Shown in pieces: positions 1 through 7,639 of a DNA stretch of 55,365 nucleotides. Positions within the stretch are counted from its first letter, which is position 1; every line of letters begins with the position of its first letter. Made by a program: the position numbers and the translations under genes. This DNA comes from Nostocaceae cyanobacterium (GTDB lineage: Bacteria; Cyanobacteriota; Cyanobacteriia; Cyanobacteriales; Nostocaceae): contig JASJCY010000014.1 of NCBI GenBank assembly GCA_030065825.1, positions 1 to 55,365 of the forward strand, written 5' to 3'. The notes under the pieces are model-generated. The model was given only the letters and a program-made list of their open reading frames with translations. It did no database searches and was not told where the DNA came from.

Positions 1-171
1 GGGGGCATCGCTTTGTTTCGCTTCCCTCTCAGGCACTCAATTAATATAGCGAACCTATTTGGTCTTGTCAACTCTTTTTTTGATTTTTTTTTTGAAAAAG
101 CTCAAATGTTAGTGTGGTAGGGGTTTTGAGCTAAAGTATTTCTCGAAGTTTAGCAGTAATTATTTAAAGTA

Positions 172-1068
172 GTGAGCAATTTTAGTGTTTTACCTCCCTG
201 GCTCGTTATAGATCCTTTGTTGCAAGGTTGGTTACAGGAAGATATTGGACGGGGCGATCGGACTACACAATCTCTACTATCCGAAAATGCAAGGGAAGGA
301 CAAGCGGAATGGATCGCCAAAGCACCAGGGATAATTGCTGGTTTACCAATTGCGGGAAGGGTATTTCAGCTTTTGAACGAGAAAGTAAGTTTTGTGGCGA
401 TCGCATCTGAAGGAGAATATTGTCAGCAGGGACAAGTAGTAGCGCGGATACAGGGTTCCTTAGATGCATTGTTAACAGGGGAACGGGTGGCGCTAAATTT
501 GGCGATGCGTTTGAGTGGGATTGCTTCCTTGACTCGTGAATATGTAGATCGGATTGCTGATTTATCTGCTAAGTTTGTGGATACGCGCAAAACTACCCCA
601 GGATTGCGAATTTTAGAGAAATACGCGATTCAAGTGGGAGGTGGAGTTAATCACCGCATGGGTTTAGATGATGCAGTCATGATTAAGGATAACCACATTG
701 CAGTGGCGGGAGGAATTGGTGCAGCTATTACACAAATTCGGGCGCGGATACCATATACCCTAACTATAGAAGTAGAAACAGAAAATTTACAACAGGTGCA
801 AGAAGCCTTACAGCACAAGGCGGATATTATTATGTTGGATAATATGTCTGCTGAGATGATGCGGGAGGCAGTGCAGATGATTCGCCTTGCAGATAGTAGT
901 GTGAAAATTGAAGCTTCGGGTAATGTGACCTTGTCAACGATTCGCGCTGTGGCAGAAACAGGAGTAGATTATATTTCTAGCAGTGCTACGATTACCCAGT
1001 CAAAGTGGTTGGACTTGAGTATGAAGATGGGAAAATTGAGTCATAGTCCTAATTTTTCCCAAGCTTAA
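172..1068 (+). CDS. nadC: Nicotinate-nucleotide pyrophosphorylase (carboxylating)
   Basis: Quinolinate phosphoribosyltransferase of de novo NAD synthesis: quinolinate plus PRPP gives nicotinate mononucleotide, CO2 and PPi in the cytosol. The 298 residues match the usual family length. Recognisable signatures are the N-terminal EDIGRGDRTT, the DTRKTTPGLR substrate loop followed by EKYAIQVGGGVNHRMGL, the MIKDNHI barrel strand, EVET and the C-terminal EASGNVTL/GVDYIS segment, in the order expected for the alpha/beta barrel. The start is taken as GTG at 172, because the protein from there begins at the usual family N-terminus; no strong ribosome-binding site is visible. It stands alone with long AT-rich flanks. 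Identification is from established family motifs and is secure; only the exact start is uncertain. Confidence 0.95.
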   Translation: MSNFSVLPPWLVIDPLLQGWLQEDIGRGDRTTQSLLSENAREGQAEWIAKAPGIIAGLPIAGRVFQLLNEKVSFVAIASEGEYCQQGQVVARIQGSLDALLTGERVALNLAMRLSGIASLTREYVDRIADLSAKFVDTRKTTPGLRILEKYAIQVGGGVNHRMGLDDAVMIKDNHIAVAGGIGAAITQIRARIPYTLTIEVETENLQQVQEALQHKADIIMLDNMSAEMMREAVQMIRLADSSVKIEASGNVTLSTIRAVAETGVDYISSSATITQSKWLDLSMKMGKLSHSPNFSQA

Positions 1069-1816
1069 CCTAGATCCAGGCTTACTCACTTAAATATGAA
1101 TATTTTGGGAACAATCAGCCTTTTGCAAACTTCCAATTAAGTAACAATATATCCAAAAATTTCAAAAGTACGCCTGTGGATAAATAATGCAGGAGGGCAG
1201 TGTCCTTGCAACCTATCTCCACTCAATTTTCATGGGAATATTTATTTTTATGGTTCCTTTGTATTTCGTATATAGTATATACTTGTATATTTAAATCAAC
1301 GGAATTAACTTGAATGTATTCTATCTTTAGAAATAGCAGATTCACTAGCAATACAAATTAATTTATAATATGTAGTAAGCTAAAAAACATCTAATTTACA
1401 TAAACAAAAATCATCACTTTATTGTGAGATGGGCGTCTCACCCCTCCTGAATATCCAATTTAAAGGTGGAACAGCTTAGCAAAAATTAAATAATTAGCAA
1501 AAAACTATTGTTAATATTTATTTCATATGGTTGACTTTGAGTCTTTATATATATTGATTGACATCAACTCATAAGAAATTTGTAAATCTACAGGTTGCAA
1601 ATCATAATTCTGACAATATAACAATCTTCAGAGCATTGCAACATGAACATATAAGAGAAAGTTGTTACTTCCTCTCTTCATAAGACCCGGTCATTAAGGA
1701 CAGGGACTCATTAAAAAAAATGATACATAAAAATCCGGAACTGCCAGCTAATTGTAGAATAAATTACACAGATAAAACTACCTGTAGTCAAATTACTCCC
1801 ACAGAAAATATTAACT
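1069..1816. other. Long AT-rich intergenic region, no gene seen
   Basis: About 750 bases without a convincing reading frame. It holds a short inverted repeat near 1424-1441 (GTGAGA...TCTCAC), an alternating AT tract near 1268-1290, and several poly-A/T runs. It probably carries the promoter of the RodZ-like gene at 1817, but no clear -35/-10 pair can be defended. Confidence 0.4.
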
Positions 1817-2917
1817 ATGACATCTACATACTCTATAACAATTCCTGGAACTCCTACTATTGAAATTTCTAGAGATGAGTTGCGATCGCTTCTAGGTGAA
1901 ATAGAAGCACAACTGCATCGCAGTCAAGTTTATCGCCGCGCTTTGGCTAATTTACAAAATCTGTTGGGGGAATCAAGCGAACAAGCCAAGATTTTGTTTA
2001 AGGCTGTAAGTAGAGAGGCTATTGGTTTAGCATTTCGGCAATTCGCCCACAAGTCACAAAAAGCAGCATCTCATCAGAAAACAGGAAATAATTCTAATTC
2101 CCTGATTTCATCAACTCAGACACCAGAAAATGCTAATGACTTAACTTCTTACTTAACAACTACTAAATTCCAGCAAGCAAATGAAAAAGTCAATCATCTT
2201 GAAGATAGTCTACCATCACAGTCTCTAGGAGAAAATCATCCAGCCTCCGATTCTGCAAACGCACTTACAACAAACACAACAAAAAAAACAGCTTTTAAAT
2301 GGTTTCAACGGCAAAAAAATACTGGTGAGGAAGAGTTAGCTAAACCCACACCAGCCCAACAGCGTCTAGAGAAACTGCGTCACATCGGTCAACAATTCAA
2401 GCAAGCACGTGAGTCCCAAGGAATTTCTGTGACTAAACTCAACGCTGACACTCACGTACCCATTCATCATATACAAGCATTTGAGAAGGGTAATGTAGAG
2501 TTATTGCCAGAAGATGTTTACCTGCGTGGTTTTATCCGTACCCTTGGCAATGCTTTGAGATTAAATGGCAATGCTTTAGCTGCTTCATTTTTACCTGCAT
2601 CCGAACCGGCAAAAACTGTTTTACCCTCAGCCTATAAACCGCAAAAATCCAATGACGGATTGCGACTGGAACTTAGTCCCATGCATTTATATGTTGGCTA
2701 TACCGCTTTAATTGCTGGGGCTGTAGGAGGATTATCTTTTGTGTCTCAACAGCAAGCAAACACTAAGCAAGATGTTCTTCCCAAGGCAGATACTACTTCT
2801 TCTGATGTTTCTGAGTCATTCCGGGACAAGGAACCAATTACTAAACCTGGTTTACAGTCTAGCAATGGTAGCGTAACTGTAGGAAGTGATATTTCACGCC
2901 CAGAAACGCTATTTTAA
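1817..2917 (+). CDS. RodZ-like helix-turn-helix membrane protein
   Basis: A 366-residue protein. A low-complexity N-terminal half (about residues 1-180, rich in S, N, T, Q) leads into a RodZ-type HTH domain at about 183-262, recognisable from EKLRHIGQQFKQARESQGIS, the VPIHHIQAFEKGN recognition-helix area and LPEDVYLRGFIRTLGNAL. One hydrophobic segment follows near 291-308 (YVGYTALIAGAVGGLSFV), then a short polar tail. Proteins of this layout link cytoskeleton or envelope functions to an HTH that often does not bind DNA. Unlike the second RodZ-like gene at 29640 it has no recognisable C-terminal beta (DUF4115) domain, and its HTH sits in the middle of the chain. ATG start at 1817. Function beyond the family assignment is inference. 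Confidence 0.7.
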   Translation: MTSTYSITIPGTPTIEISRDELRSLLGEIEAQLHRSQVYRRALANLQNLLGESSEQAKILFKAVSREAIGLAFRQFAHKSQKAASHQKTGNNSNSLISSTQTPENANDLTSYLTTTKFQQANEKVNHLEDSLPSQSLGENHPASDSANALTTNTTKKTAFKWFQRQKNTGEEELAKPTPAQQRLEKLRHIGQQFKQARESQGISVTKLNADTHVPIHHIQAFEKGNVELLPEDVYLRGFIRTLGNALRLNGNALAASFLPASEPAKTVLPSAYKPQKSNDGLRLELSPMHLYVGYTALIAGAVGGLSFVSQQQANTKQDVLPKADTTSSDVSESFRDKEPITKPGLQSSNGSVTVGSDISRPETLF

Positions 2918-3009
2918 ATTGAGACTCTCACCTCTAAAGCTGTCATGGAAAGAAGTGTCATAAAACTCTAATTTATCAAGTATGGGTTTGGCTTTCTTTC
3001 AGGAGATTT

Positions 3010-3804
3010 TTAATTGGTGGCTGCCTTTTTTGCTGATTCTACCCAACTATCAAAGAGTTTCTGGTTTTTCTACACCCATTCTTCGGCATGACAGCGGATA
3101 TCTTTTGGGGTATTTTCACCATTGTTTGCGAGTTTTTGTCAACCTGGATTACAAGCAGTTAAGTTGGCTTTACCATTCCCATCAGAGTCAAAAAGTTTGG
3201 CAATGTTGGGGTCTTTGAATTGTGCCAAATTGGTAATTTTGTATTTTTCAGCAGTTTTTTTGTCAATCTGATAGCTTTGCAAAGCATCAGCAAGAATTAT
3301 CCCCATACGTTCTAATTTTTTGTCACCATCATTTTGTAAAAAGAATTTGGTGTGTAACTTTTCCCAATGAACATTGTAGAAATCTAAGTTTCCAGTACTG
3401 ACAGAAATGTGTGCCAGGGGAATACTAAATTGTTTTACTGCTGCAGGTTGATAACCAACCTTTTCTAAACCAATATATATTAATGATTTCGGAAACAAAT
3501 ATAGCGTTTTTCGGTTGAGTAAGGTACACAATCAAACCTCACCCCTTCCCCTCTCCTTACTAAGGAGAGGGGAGTCGGTCGGACGGGGTGAGGTTCAGAC
3601 TGTATTGCACCCAAGTGAAAACCGCTATAATGCATAGGTGGAAACGGAGGCTGCAGAACTTACCCTGACTCCTTTCCCTAGGATAACTTTTCCTGCTGTT
3701 GATTGACTCCCATTTGGGATTTTTTTTTCACAGGCGATTAAAGTGACAAATAAAGCTGCTGCTAGGGATGTATAAGCAAATTGATTGATTTTTCTGGCGA
3801 TCAT
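3010..3804 (-). pseudogene. Glycine betaine/proline ABC transporter substrate-binding protein (ProX-like), disrupted
   Basis: Decayed solute-binding lipoprotein gene, read right to left. The 5' piece (from ATG at 3804) encodes a lipoprotein signal ending LFVTLIAC, then GKVILGKGVRVSS. A 130-bp MITE follows at 3500-3629. The middle piece encodes EKVGYQPAAVKQFSIPLAH, FYNVHWEKLH and YKITNLAQFKDPNIAKLFDS up to TACNPG, typical of ProX. After a stop, the C-terminal motif resumes as NTPKDIRCHAEEWV, stop, KNQKLFDSWVESAKKAATN, ending at 3010. If the MITE and one TA are removed, the upstream frame reads ALFVSEIINI and then needs a one-base frameshift in an AT run to join the middle piece. The segment between CNPG and NTPKD is far shorter than in intact ProX, so an internal deletion is likely. 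No permease or ATPase partner is adjacent. Not expected to be functional. Confidence 0.8.
3500..3629. mobile_element. MITE copy 1 (TATAGCG...CGCTATA family), inserted in proX pseudogene
   Basis: A 130-bp palindromic element. The left end reads TATAGCGTTTTTCGGTTGAG and the right end, on the other strand, TATAGCGGTTTTCACTTG. Inside are arms CCTCACCCC and GGGGTGAGG around CTCTCCTTACTAAGGAGAG. The ends fit insertion at TA with TA duplication, as in IS630/Tc1-mariner-type MITEs. No coding capacity. Related copies lie at 11107, 18777 and 55229. Confidence 0.8.
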
Positions 3805-4107
3805 TACTTTGATTCTACTGCATGAAATTCTTCCGAAATTTGACGAAAATTAAAGCGGGTGACAGTTAACACCTGGTTGACTGACAAAAGTCTTAGAAGT
3901 GTTGAAATTTCGTAGCCCCTCCACCCAACGCAATCGGTTGCGGTTGTTGGGTTACTCTGCTCAAAGCCGCTGTTGCGTCTACATGCTACCCCTCCGGGGA
4001 AGCAAGCTACAACCCAACCTACATCAAAAATATTTGTCAGTCAATCAGCAGTTAACACAGCACCCGCGATAGACGTAAGAAGCACCATTCTCCCCTTGGC
4101 TACATTC
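3805..4107. repeat. Intergenic region with palindromic GGTTGGGTT-type repeat
   Basis: About 300 bases without a gene. Roughly 3913-4023 holds an imperfect inverted repeat whose arms contain GTTGTTGGGTT and AACCCAACCTAC, the same family as the cleaner hairpin at 52486-52565. No promoter could be defended. Confidence 0.4.
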
Positions 4108-4632
4108 TTAAGCAGTCACCAATCGCCTTAAGGATTCAGCCCGTCGTTTAGCAGTGGAATTTTTCGGATCGTATTTCAGTGCTTCTTCGTAGGTTTCCAA
4201 GGCTTGGGATGTTAATTTTTTCTTTTCGTAAGCATGAGCGAGATTATTTAATGCTATAACGTAATCTGGTTTATATTTCAGCGCTTCTTTATACTGACGA
4301 ATTGCTAAGTCATACTGTTCTTGGCAAAAGTAAACATAACCCAGCCCGTTATAAATCAGGGTAATATTTTCTTCTTCCTCTTTTTCCGCAGTTTTGATGG
4401 CTTTTTGAAATAGAGTAATTGCTTGGGAATAGATTTTTTTCTCGGAATAAATACTAGCTAATTCGTAATATTCTTGGGCTGTACCCTTTTCTTTTGTTAG
4501 TTTTTTTCGCAACTTAGAAAAAATCTTTTCCTTTCTCCTGGTTCTGAAAATCTGACGGAAAATGCTGAAAACCGTAAACGAGAGTAACCCTACCAAAATT
4601 GAGAGATAAATAACCGCTAGATTGCTATCCAT
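4108..4632 (-). CDS. ycf37: Ycf37-type TPR protein, photosystem I assembly
   Basis: A 174-residue protein with one N-terminal membrane helix (about residues 6-26, LAVIYLSILVGLLSFTVFSI) followed by a basic stretch and three TPR-like units at about 55-165 (EYYELASIYSEKKIYSQAI, YNGLGYVYFCQEQYDLAIR, IALNNLAHAYEKKKLTSQAL). Length, membrane anchor plus three TPRs, and the EKGTAQEYYELA segment match cyanobacterial and plastid Ycf37, a thylakoid-associated factor that helps assemble or stabilise photosystem I. The name is from recognition of the family rather than an alignment; a generic membrane-anchored TPR protein is the alternative. It lies downstream of the solute-binding protein gene on the same strand but is separated by a G-rich repeat, so co-transcription is uncertain. 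Confidence 0.72.
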   Translation of the reverse strand: MDSNLAVIYLSILVGLLSFTVFSIFRQIFRTRRKEKIFSKLRKKLTKEKGTAQEYYELASIYSEKKIYSQAITLFQKAIKTAEKEEEENITLIYNGLGYVYFCQEQYDLAIRQYKEALKYKPDYVIALNNLAHAYEKKKLTSQALETYEEALKYDPKNSTAKRRAESLRRLVTA

Positions 4633-4672
4633 TGCCTTTATTAACTGTCTGTTCTATATCTATTATCAGGGG

Positions 4673-4738
4673 AAATGGGGAATGGGGAATGGGAAGATGG
4701 GTGATGGGGTGATGGAGTGATGGGGAGATGAGGAGACA
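4673..4738. repeat. G-rich simple repeat (GGGGAATG / GGGGTGATG units)
   Basis: Short direct repeats of GGGGAATG, then GATGGGGTGATGG-type units, of the kind common between genes of filamentous cyanobacteria. No coding potential. Confidence 0.6.
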
Positions 4739-4756
4739 AAGAAGATTAATAATTTC

Positions 4757-5644
4757 TCACTCCAAGCTGTTAACTGATAACTTAGATGTGGGTAATCCCC
4801 AAAATTTGGCGCGTTGCTGTAGCCAACCTTCATCTAAATAACGAGCGATCGCACTATTGACTTTCCTGTGCAGTTCATCATATTGTAATCCCTTGGGCAT
4901 TACCACTGAAAGGGGTTCTGTTGATAATCTAGCTGGAATTAGGCGATATTGGGGATATTCTTGCACCCAGCCAGTTAAAACGCTAGCATCCGCTGCAAAA
5001 GCTGCTGCACCATTTCTTGACAAAAGTGATAGCCCTTGTTGATAAGAATCAACTCCCACCAACTCAGCCTTGGGCAAATAATACCGCACTGTGGCAATAG
5101 TGCTGGAATATTTCAGGACGGCTATTTTACGTATTTTCACGTCCTTTAATTCCTGCAAAGAGGCATCTTTTGTTACTAAGGCGGTACCATCAAAATAGTA
5201 GGGAAAGCTCAAACTTACTATCCGCGCACGGGAAGCGGTTGCTGTTACCCTGGCAATAGTCAGGTCAATTTTATCATCATTGTACAGTAAAGATAGGCGA
5301 TCTCTATTGGCTACAGGATGCAATTTCAACGCATTTGGTTTGCCCACCAAGTCAGATGCTAAACGCTGTGCTAAGTCAATTTCTAAGCCTTGCAAATTAC
5401 CGTTTGCATCTCTAAATCCTAACGGACGCAAATTATCTTTAATGGCAATATTGATATAACCACGGCGCTGAATTTCTGGTAATTTTGCGGCAGATGCTGG
5501 AAATTGTGTGCTAAAAATTACCAAAATCAAAGTCAAAAAAATAGCAGTGGATAGTAGGAGATTTAACTGAGACAGCGGATGGGATTGCTGCTTCAGGAGA
5601 TGATTTACCCACTGTACCGAGCGATTCACAATCCGTTGCAGCAT
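4757..5644 (-). CDS. Periplasmic amino-acid-type solute-binding protein
   Basis: A 295-residue protein of the bacterial extracellular solute-binding family 3. Residues about 28-52 form a hydrophobic signal or anchor (LLLSTAIFLTLILVIFSTQF, then ASAA). The mature part opens with LPEIQRRGYINIAIKDNLRP, the usual first strand, and carries GLEIDLAQRLASDLVG and DLTIARVTATASRARIVSLS, which match the ligand-binding lobe. The C-terminal DELHRKVNSAIARYLDEGWL is also typical. It would bind an amino acid or similar small molecule in the periplasm. No permease or ATPase gene is adjacent, so it may serve a distant transporter or act as a sensor. Ligand unknown. Confidence 0.82.
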   Translation of the reverse strand: MLQRIVNRSVQWVNHLLKQQSHPLSQLNLLLSTAIFLTLILVIFSTQFPASAAKLPEIQRRGYINIAIKDNLRPLGFRDANGNLQGLEIDLAQRLASDLVGKPNALKLHPVANRDRLSLLYNDDKIDLTIARVTATASRARIVSLSFPYYFDGTALVTKDASLQELKDVKIRKIAVLKYSSTIATVRYYLPKAELVGVDSYQQGLSLLSRNGAAAFAADASVLTGWVQEYPQYRLIPARLSTEPLSVVMPKGLQYDELHRKVNSAIARYLDEGWLQQRAKFWGLPTSKLSVNSLE

Positions 5645-5676
5645 CTGTTACATCCGTTATACATCCGTTGCCAATT

Positions 5677-6033
5677 TTACCCTTTAGCTTGGCTTGCCAT
5701 TTCTGCGATTTTACTGAAACCAGCGGGATCGAGAACTGCCATTTGTGCCAACATTTTGCGATTGAGTTGGATGTTGGCTTTTTTGAGGTTACCCATGAAC
5801 TGGCTATAACTCATACCTTCTGCACGCACAGCAGCATTAATCCGCACAATCCACAGACGACGGAAATCACGCTTACGCTTTTTGCGATCGCGGTAAGCAC
5901 TGCGGAGTGCTTTCATTACTTGCTGGTTAGCGGTTCTAAATAAGGTTGAATGGGAACCACGAAAACCTTTAGCGAGTTTGAGAATTTTTTTGCGGCGTTT
6001 GCGAGCAACATTACCGCGTTTTACCCTTGCCAT
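5677..6033 (-). CDS. rplT: 50S ribosomal protein L20
   Basis: The 118-residue L20, an early 23S rRNA-binding assembly protein. It begins [20 protein letters not shown], contains [20 protein letters not shown], the [20 protein letters not shown] core and a C-terminal helix with [17 protein letters not shown]. Length and motifs are exactly those of the family. It lies 32 bases downstream of rpmI on the same strand, the usual L35-L20 order. In several bacteria L20 represses this operon by binding its leader; a hairpin upstream of rpmI is listed separately. Confidence 0.97.
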   Translation of the reverse strand: MARVKRGNVARKRRKKILKLAKGFRGSHSTLFRTANQQVMKALRSAYRDRKKRKRDFRRLWIVRINAAVRAEGMSYSQFMGNLKKANIQLNRKMLAQMAVLDPAGFSKIAEMASQAKG

Positions 6034-6065
6034 AATTTAAATATCCAATATCCTCAAAAATCTGT

Positions 6066-6263
6066 TTACAAATAGGGAAGCATACCGCGCACGTTATCTT
6101 CGTCGCTTTCATGGACGAGTACTGCTTTGGACAGTTTACGCTTTTTATTGGTGGTTTTGTGTTCTAACAGGTGACTTTTGAAAGCCTTACGACGAAGGAT
6201 TTTGCCGCTACCAGTAGCACGGAATCTCTTTGCTGCTGCTTTGCGGGTTTTGAGTTTAGGCAT
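6066..6263 (-). CDS. rpmI: 50S ribosomal protein L35
   Basis: A 65-residue, strongly basic protein beginning [20 protein letters not shown] and containing [20 protein letters not shown] and a terminal GMLPYL, all typical of bacterial L35, a late-binding large-subunit protein. First gene of the rpmI-rplT pair. infC is not in front of it; instead there is a 230-bp gap to the divergent SDR gene holding a long hairpin at 6314-6383. Confidence 0.97.
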   Translation of the reverse strand: MPKLKTRKAAAKRFRATGSGKILRRKAFKSHLLEHKTTNKKRKLSKAVLVHESDEDNVRGMLPYL

Positions 6264-6313
6264 GAATTTGTTTTAATTCGACACAATCCATAATTATAAA
6301 CTAAGAGATTGGA

Positions 6314-6383
6314 TTTAACACTCCTTGCTTTCATCCCCCAGTTCCGTAAACTGCATTGGGGATTTCCCGCAACGAGTGTTAAA
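6314..6383 (-). promoter_or_regulatory. Long hairpin in the rpmI leader, possible L20 control element
   Basis: Outer arms TTTAACACTCCTTGC and GCAACGAGTGTTAAA pair with a single mismatch; a second inner stem (ATCCCC/GGGGAT and CAGT/ACTG) sits in the loop. On the minus strand it lies about 50 bases upstream of the L35 start. L20-binding leaders control rpmI-rplT in other bacteria, so such a role is plausible, but it could equally be a repeat element or act for the divergent gene at 6501. Confidence 0.4.
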
Positions 6384-6500
6384 ATTTTGATGCCAACCTC
6401 GAAGGGATTAGTGCTGACATTGCCAGGTTGTTCGTCGAAGGTGTTCCCGGACGGTTAATTAACAATCTTTAAGTAAGTTTGAGTAGAGCGGATATTGTAT

Positions 6501-7484
6501 ATGACCACTAAGTTCGATAAAATTGTTTGTATCGGCGGGGCTGGCTTCGTTGGTAGAGGAATTATTCAACAGTTTAAGGCAGTTGCTCAACATATTGTCG
6601 TCATTGATAATATGAGGACAGCCCTGAGGGAAAAAGAAGAATTGCAGTATGTTGATATCATTGAAAGTGATATCCGCGACTTAAATGAAGATTGGAGCAG
6701 AGCAATTAGAGGGGCTGACTTAGTTATCCATCTTGCTGCTAATATTGACACGCCTTGGAGTGTAAAATATATGCATGAAGATTTCAGTATTAATACTTTA
6801 GGAACAAGGAATGTAGTTAGTGCTTGTATTACTGCTGATATTCCCAAGATTCTTTATGCTTCTTCAGCAGCTGTTTATGGAGCAGTAACAGAAGATAGAT
6901 TACCTATAACTGAGCAAATTTATCCAGAACCCGCTTCTCCCTATGCAAAATCTAAGCTACAAGGGGAAATAGAAGTGCTTGCAGGGGCACGAACCTATGG
7001 TTATACTGCTCATTGTCTGCGCATGTTTAATATTTACGGTCCTTGGGAAAGCCCTGGAACCCTAGACGAAGTGCTGCTGTACACTCTTTATGCGCTGAGA
7101 AATCAAGAGATTTCTATTTTCGGAGAACCAGAGAATCAAATCAGAGATTATGTCAGTGTCAAAGATGTTGCTCGTGCTTTTATGTTAGCAGCAGAATCTA
7201 GTCGCTCAGGTGCTTTTGCTTACAATATCTGTACCGGGAAAGGAACAAACTTTGCACAGTTACTGCAAGTCATTGAGGAAGTAACTGGAATTAAGCCTAA
7301 GACTCAAATATTACCCCTAAGACCTGGTGAACTCACAAAAAGTTGGGGATTATATGATAAAGCTAAAGAAATCATCAATTATCAACACCAGATAGAAATT
7401 AAACAAGGTGTTAAAGAGATGGTTGATTGGATCAAAGTTGCACCTGAGAAAGTACTTAATATGTATAGTTTGAGTACACGATAA
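6501..7484 (+). CDS. NAD-dependent epimerase/dehydratase (extended SDR)
   Basis: A UDP-glucose-4-epimerase-like extended short-chain dehydrogenase of about 327 residues. The N-terminus has the Rossmann motif IGGAGFVGRG, with the acidic residue after the second strand (VVIDN) that selects NAD(H). HLAANIDTPWS and the SSAAVYG strand follow, and the catalytic pair is in SPYAKSK (YxxxK). RMFNIYGPWESPGT and IRDYVSVKDVARAFMLAAE are typical of nucleotide-sugar epimerases. Likely acts on a nucleotide-sugar for polysaccharide or glycolipid synthesis; the substrate cannot be read from sequence. An in-frame TTG lies at 6495, but the ATG at 6501 is preferred. Divergent from rpmI and with no obvious operon partner. 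Confidence 0.85.
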   Translation: MTTKFDKIVCIGGAGFVGRGIIQQFKAVAQHIVVIDNMRTALREKEELQYVDIIESDIRDLNEDWSRAIRGADLVIHLAANIDTPWSVKYMHEDFSINTLGTRNVVSACITADIPKILYASSAAVYGAVTEDRLPITEQIYPEPASPYAKSKLQGEIEVLAGARTYGYTAHCLRMFNIYGPWESPGTLDEVLLYTLYALRNQEISIFGEPENQIRDYVSVKDVARAFMLAAESSRSGAFAYNICTGKGTNFAQLLQVIEEVTGIKPKTQILPLRPGELTKSWGLYDKAKEIINYQHQIEIKQGVKEMVDWIKVAPEKVLNMYSLSTR

Positions 7485-7509
7485 TCATTAGACATCTCCG
7501 CAAAAGAAT

Positions 7510-7533
7510 GTAGAGACGTTGCAATGCAACGTC
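7510..7533. repeat. Short palindromic repeat (GTAGAGACGTTGCAATGCAACGTC)
   Basis: GACGTTGCA and TGCAACGTC form a near-perfect inverted repeat just after the SDR stop. This short palindrome type is scattered between genes in many cyanobacteria and could double as a weak transcript end. Confidence 0.5.
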
Positions 7534-7639
7534 ACCGAACAAGGGTTTTGGGCAACGCATATTTAATTTTCACGCCTATGTCTATTAATACATGCTTTGT
7601 ATATGTACTGATTTTTGAGACGTAATAACAAATGTCCAG

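Noticed and set aside
2982-3218. Open plus-strand frame of 78 codons
   Set aside because: Antisense to the betaine-binding-protein pseudogene, no family resemblance and no ribosome-binding site.
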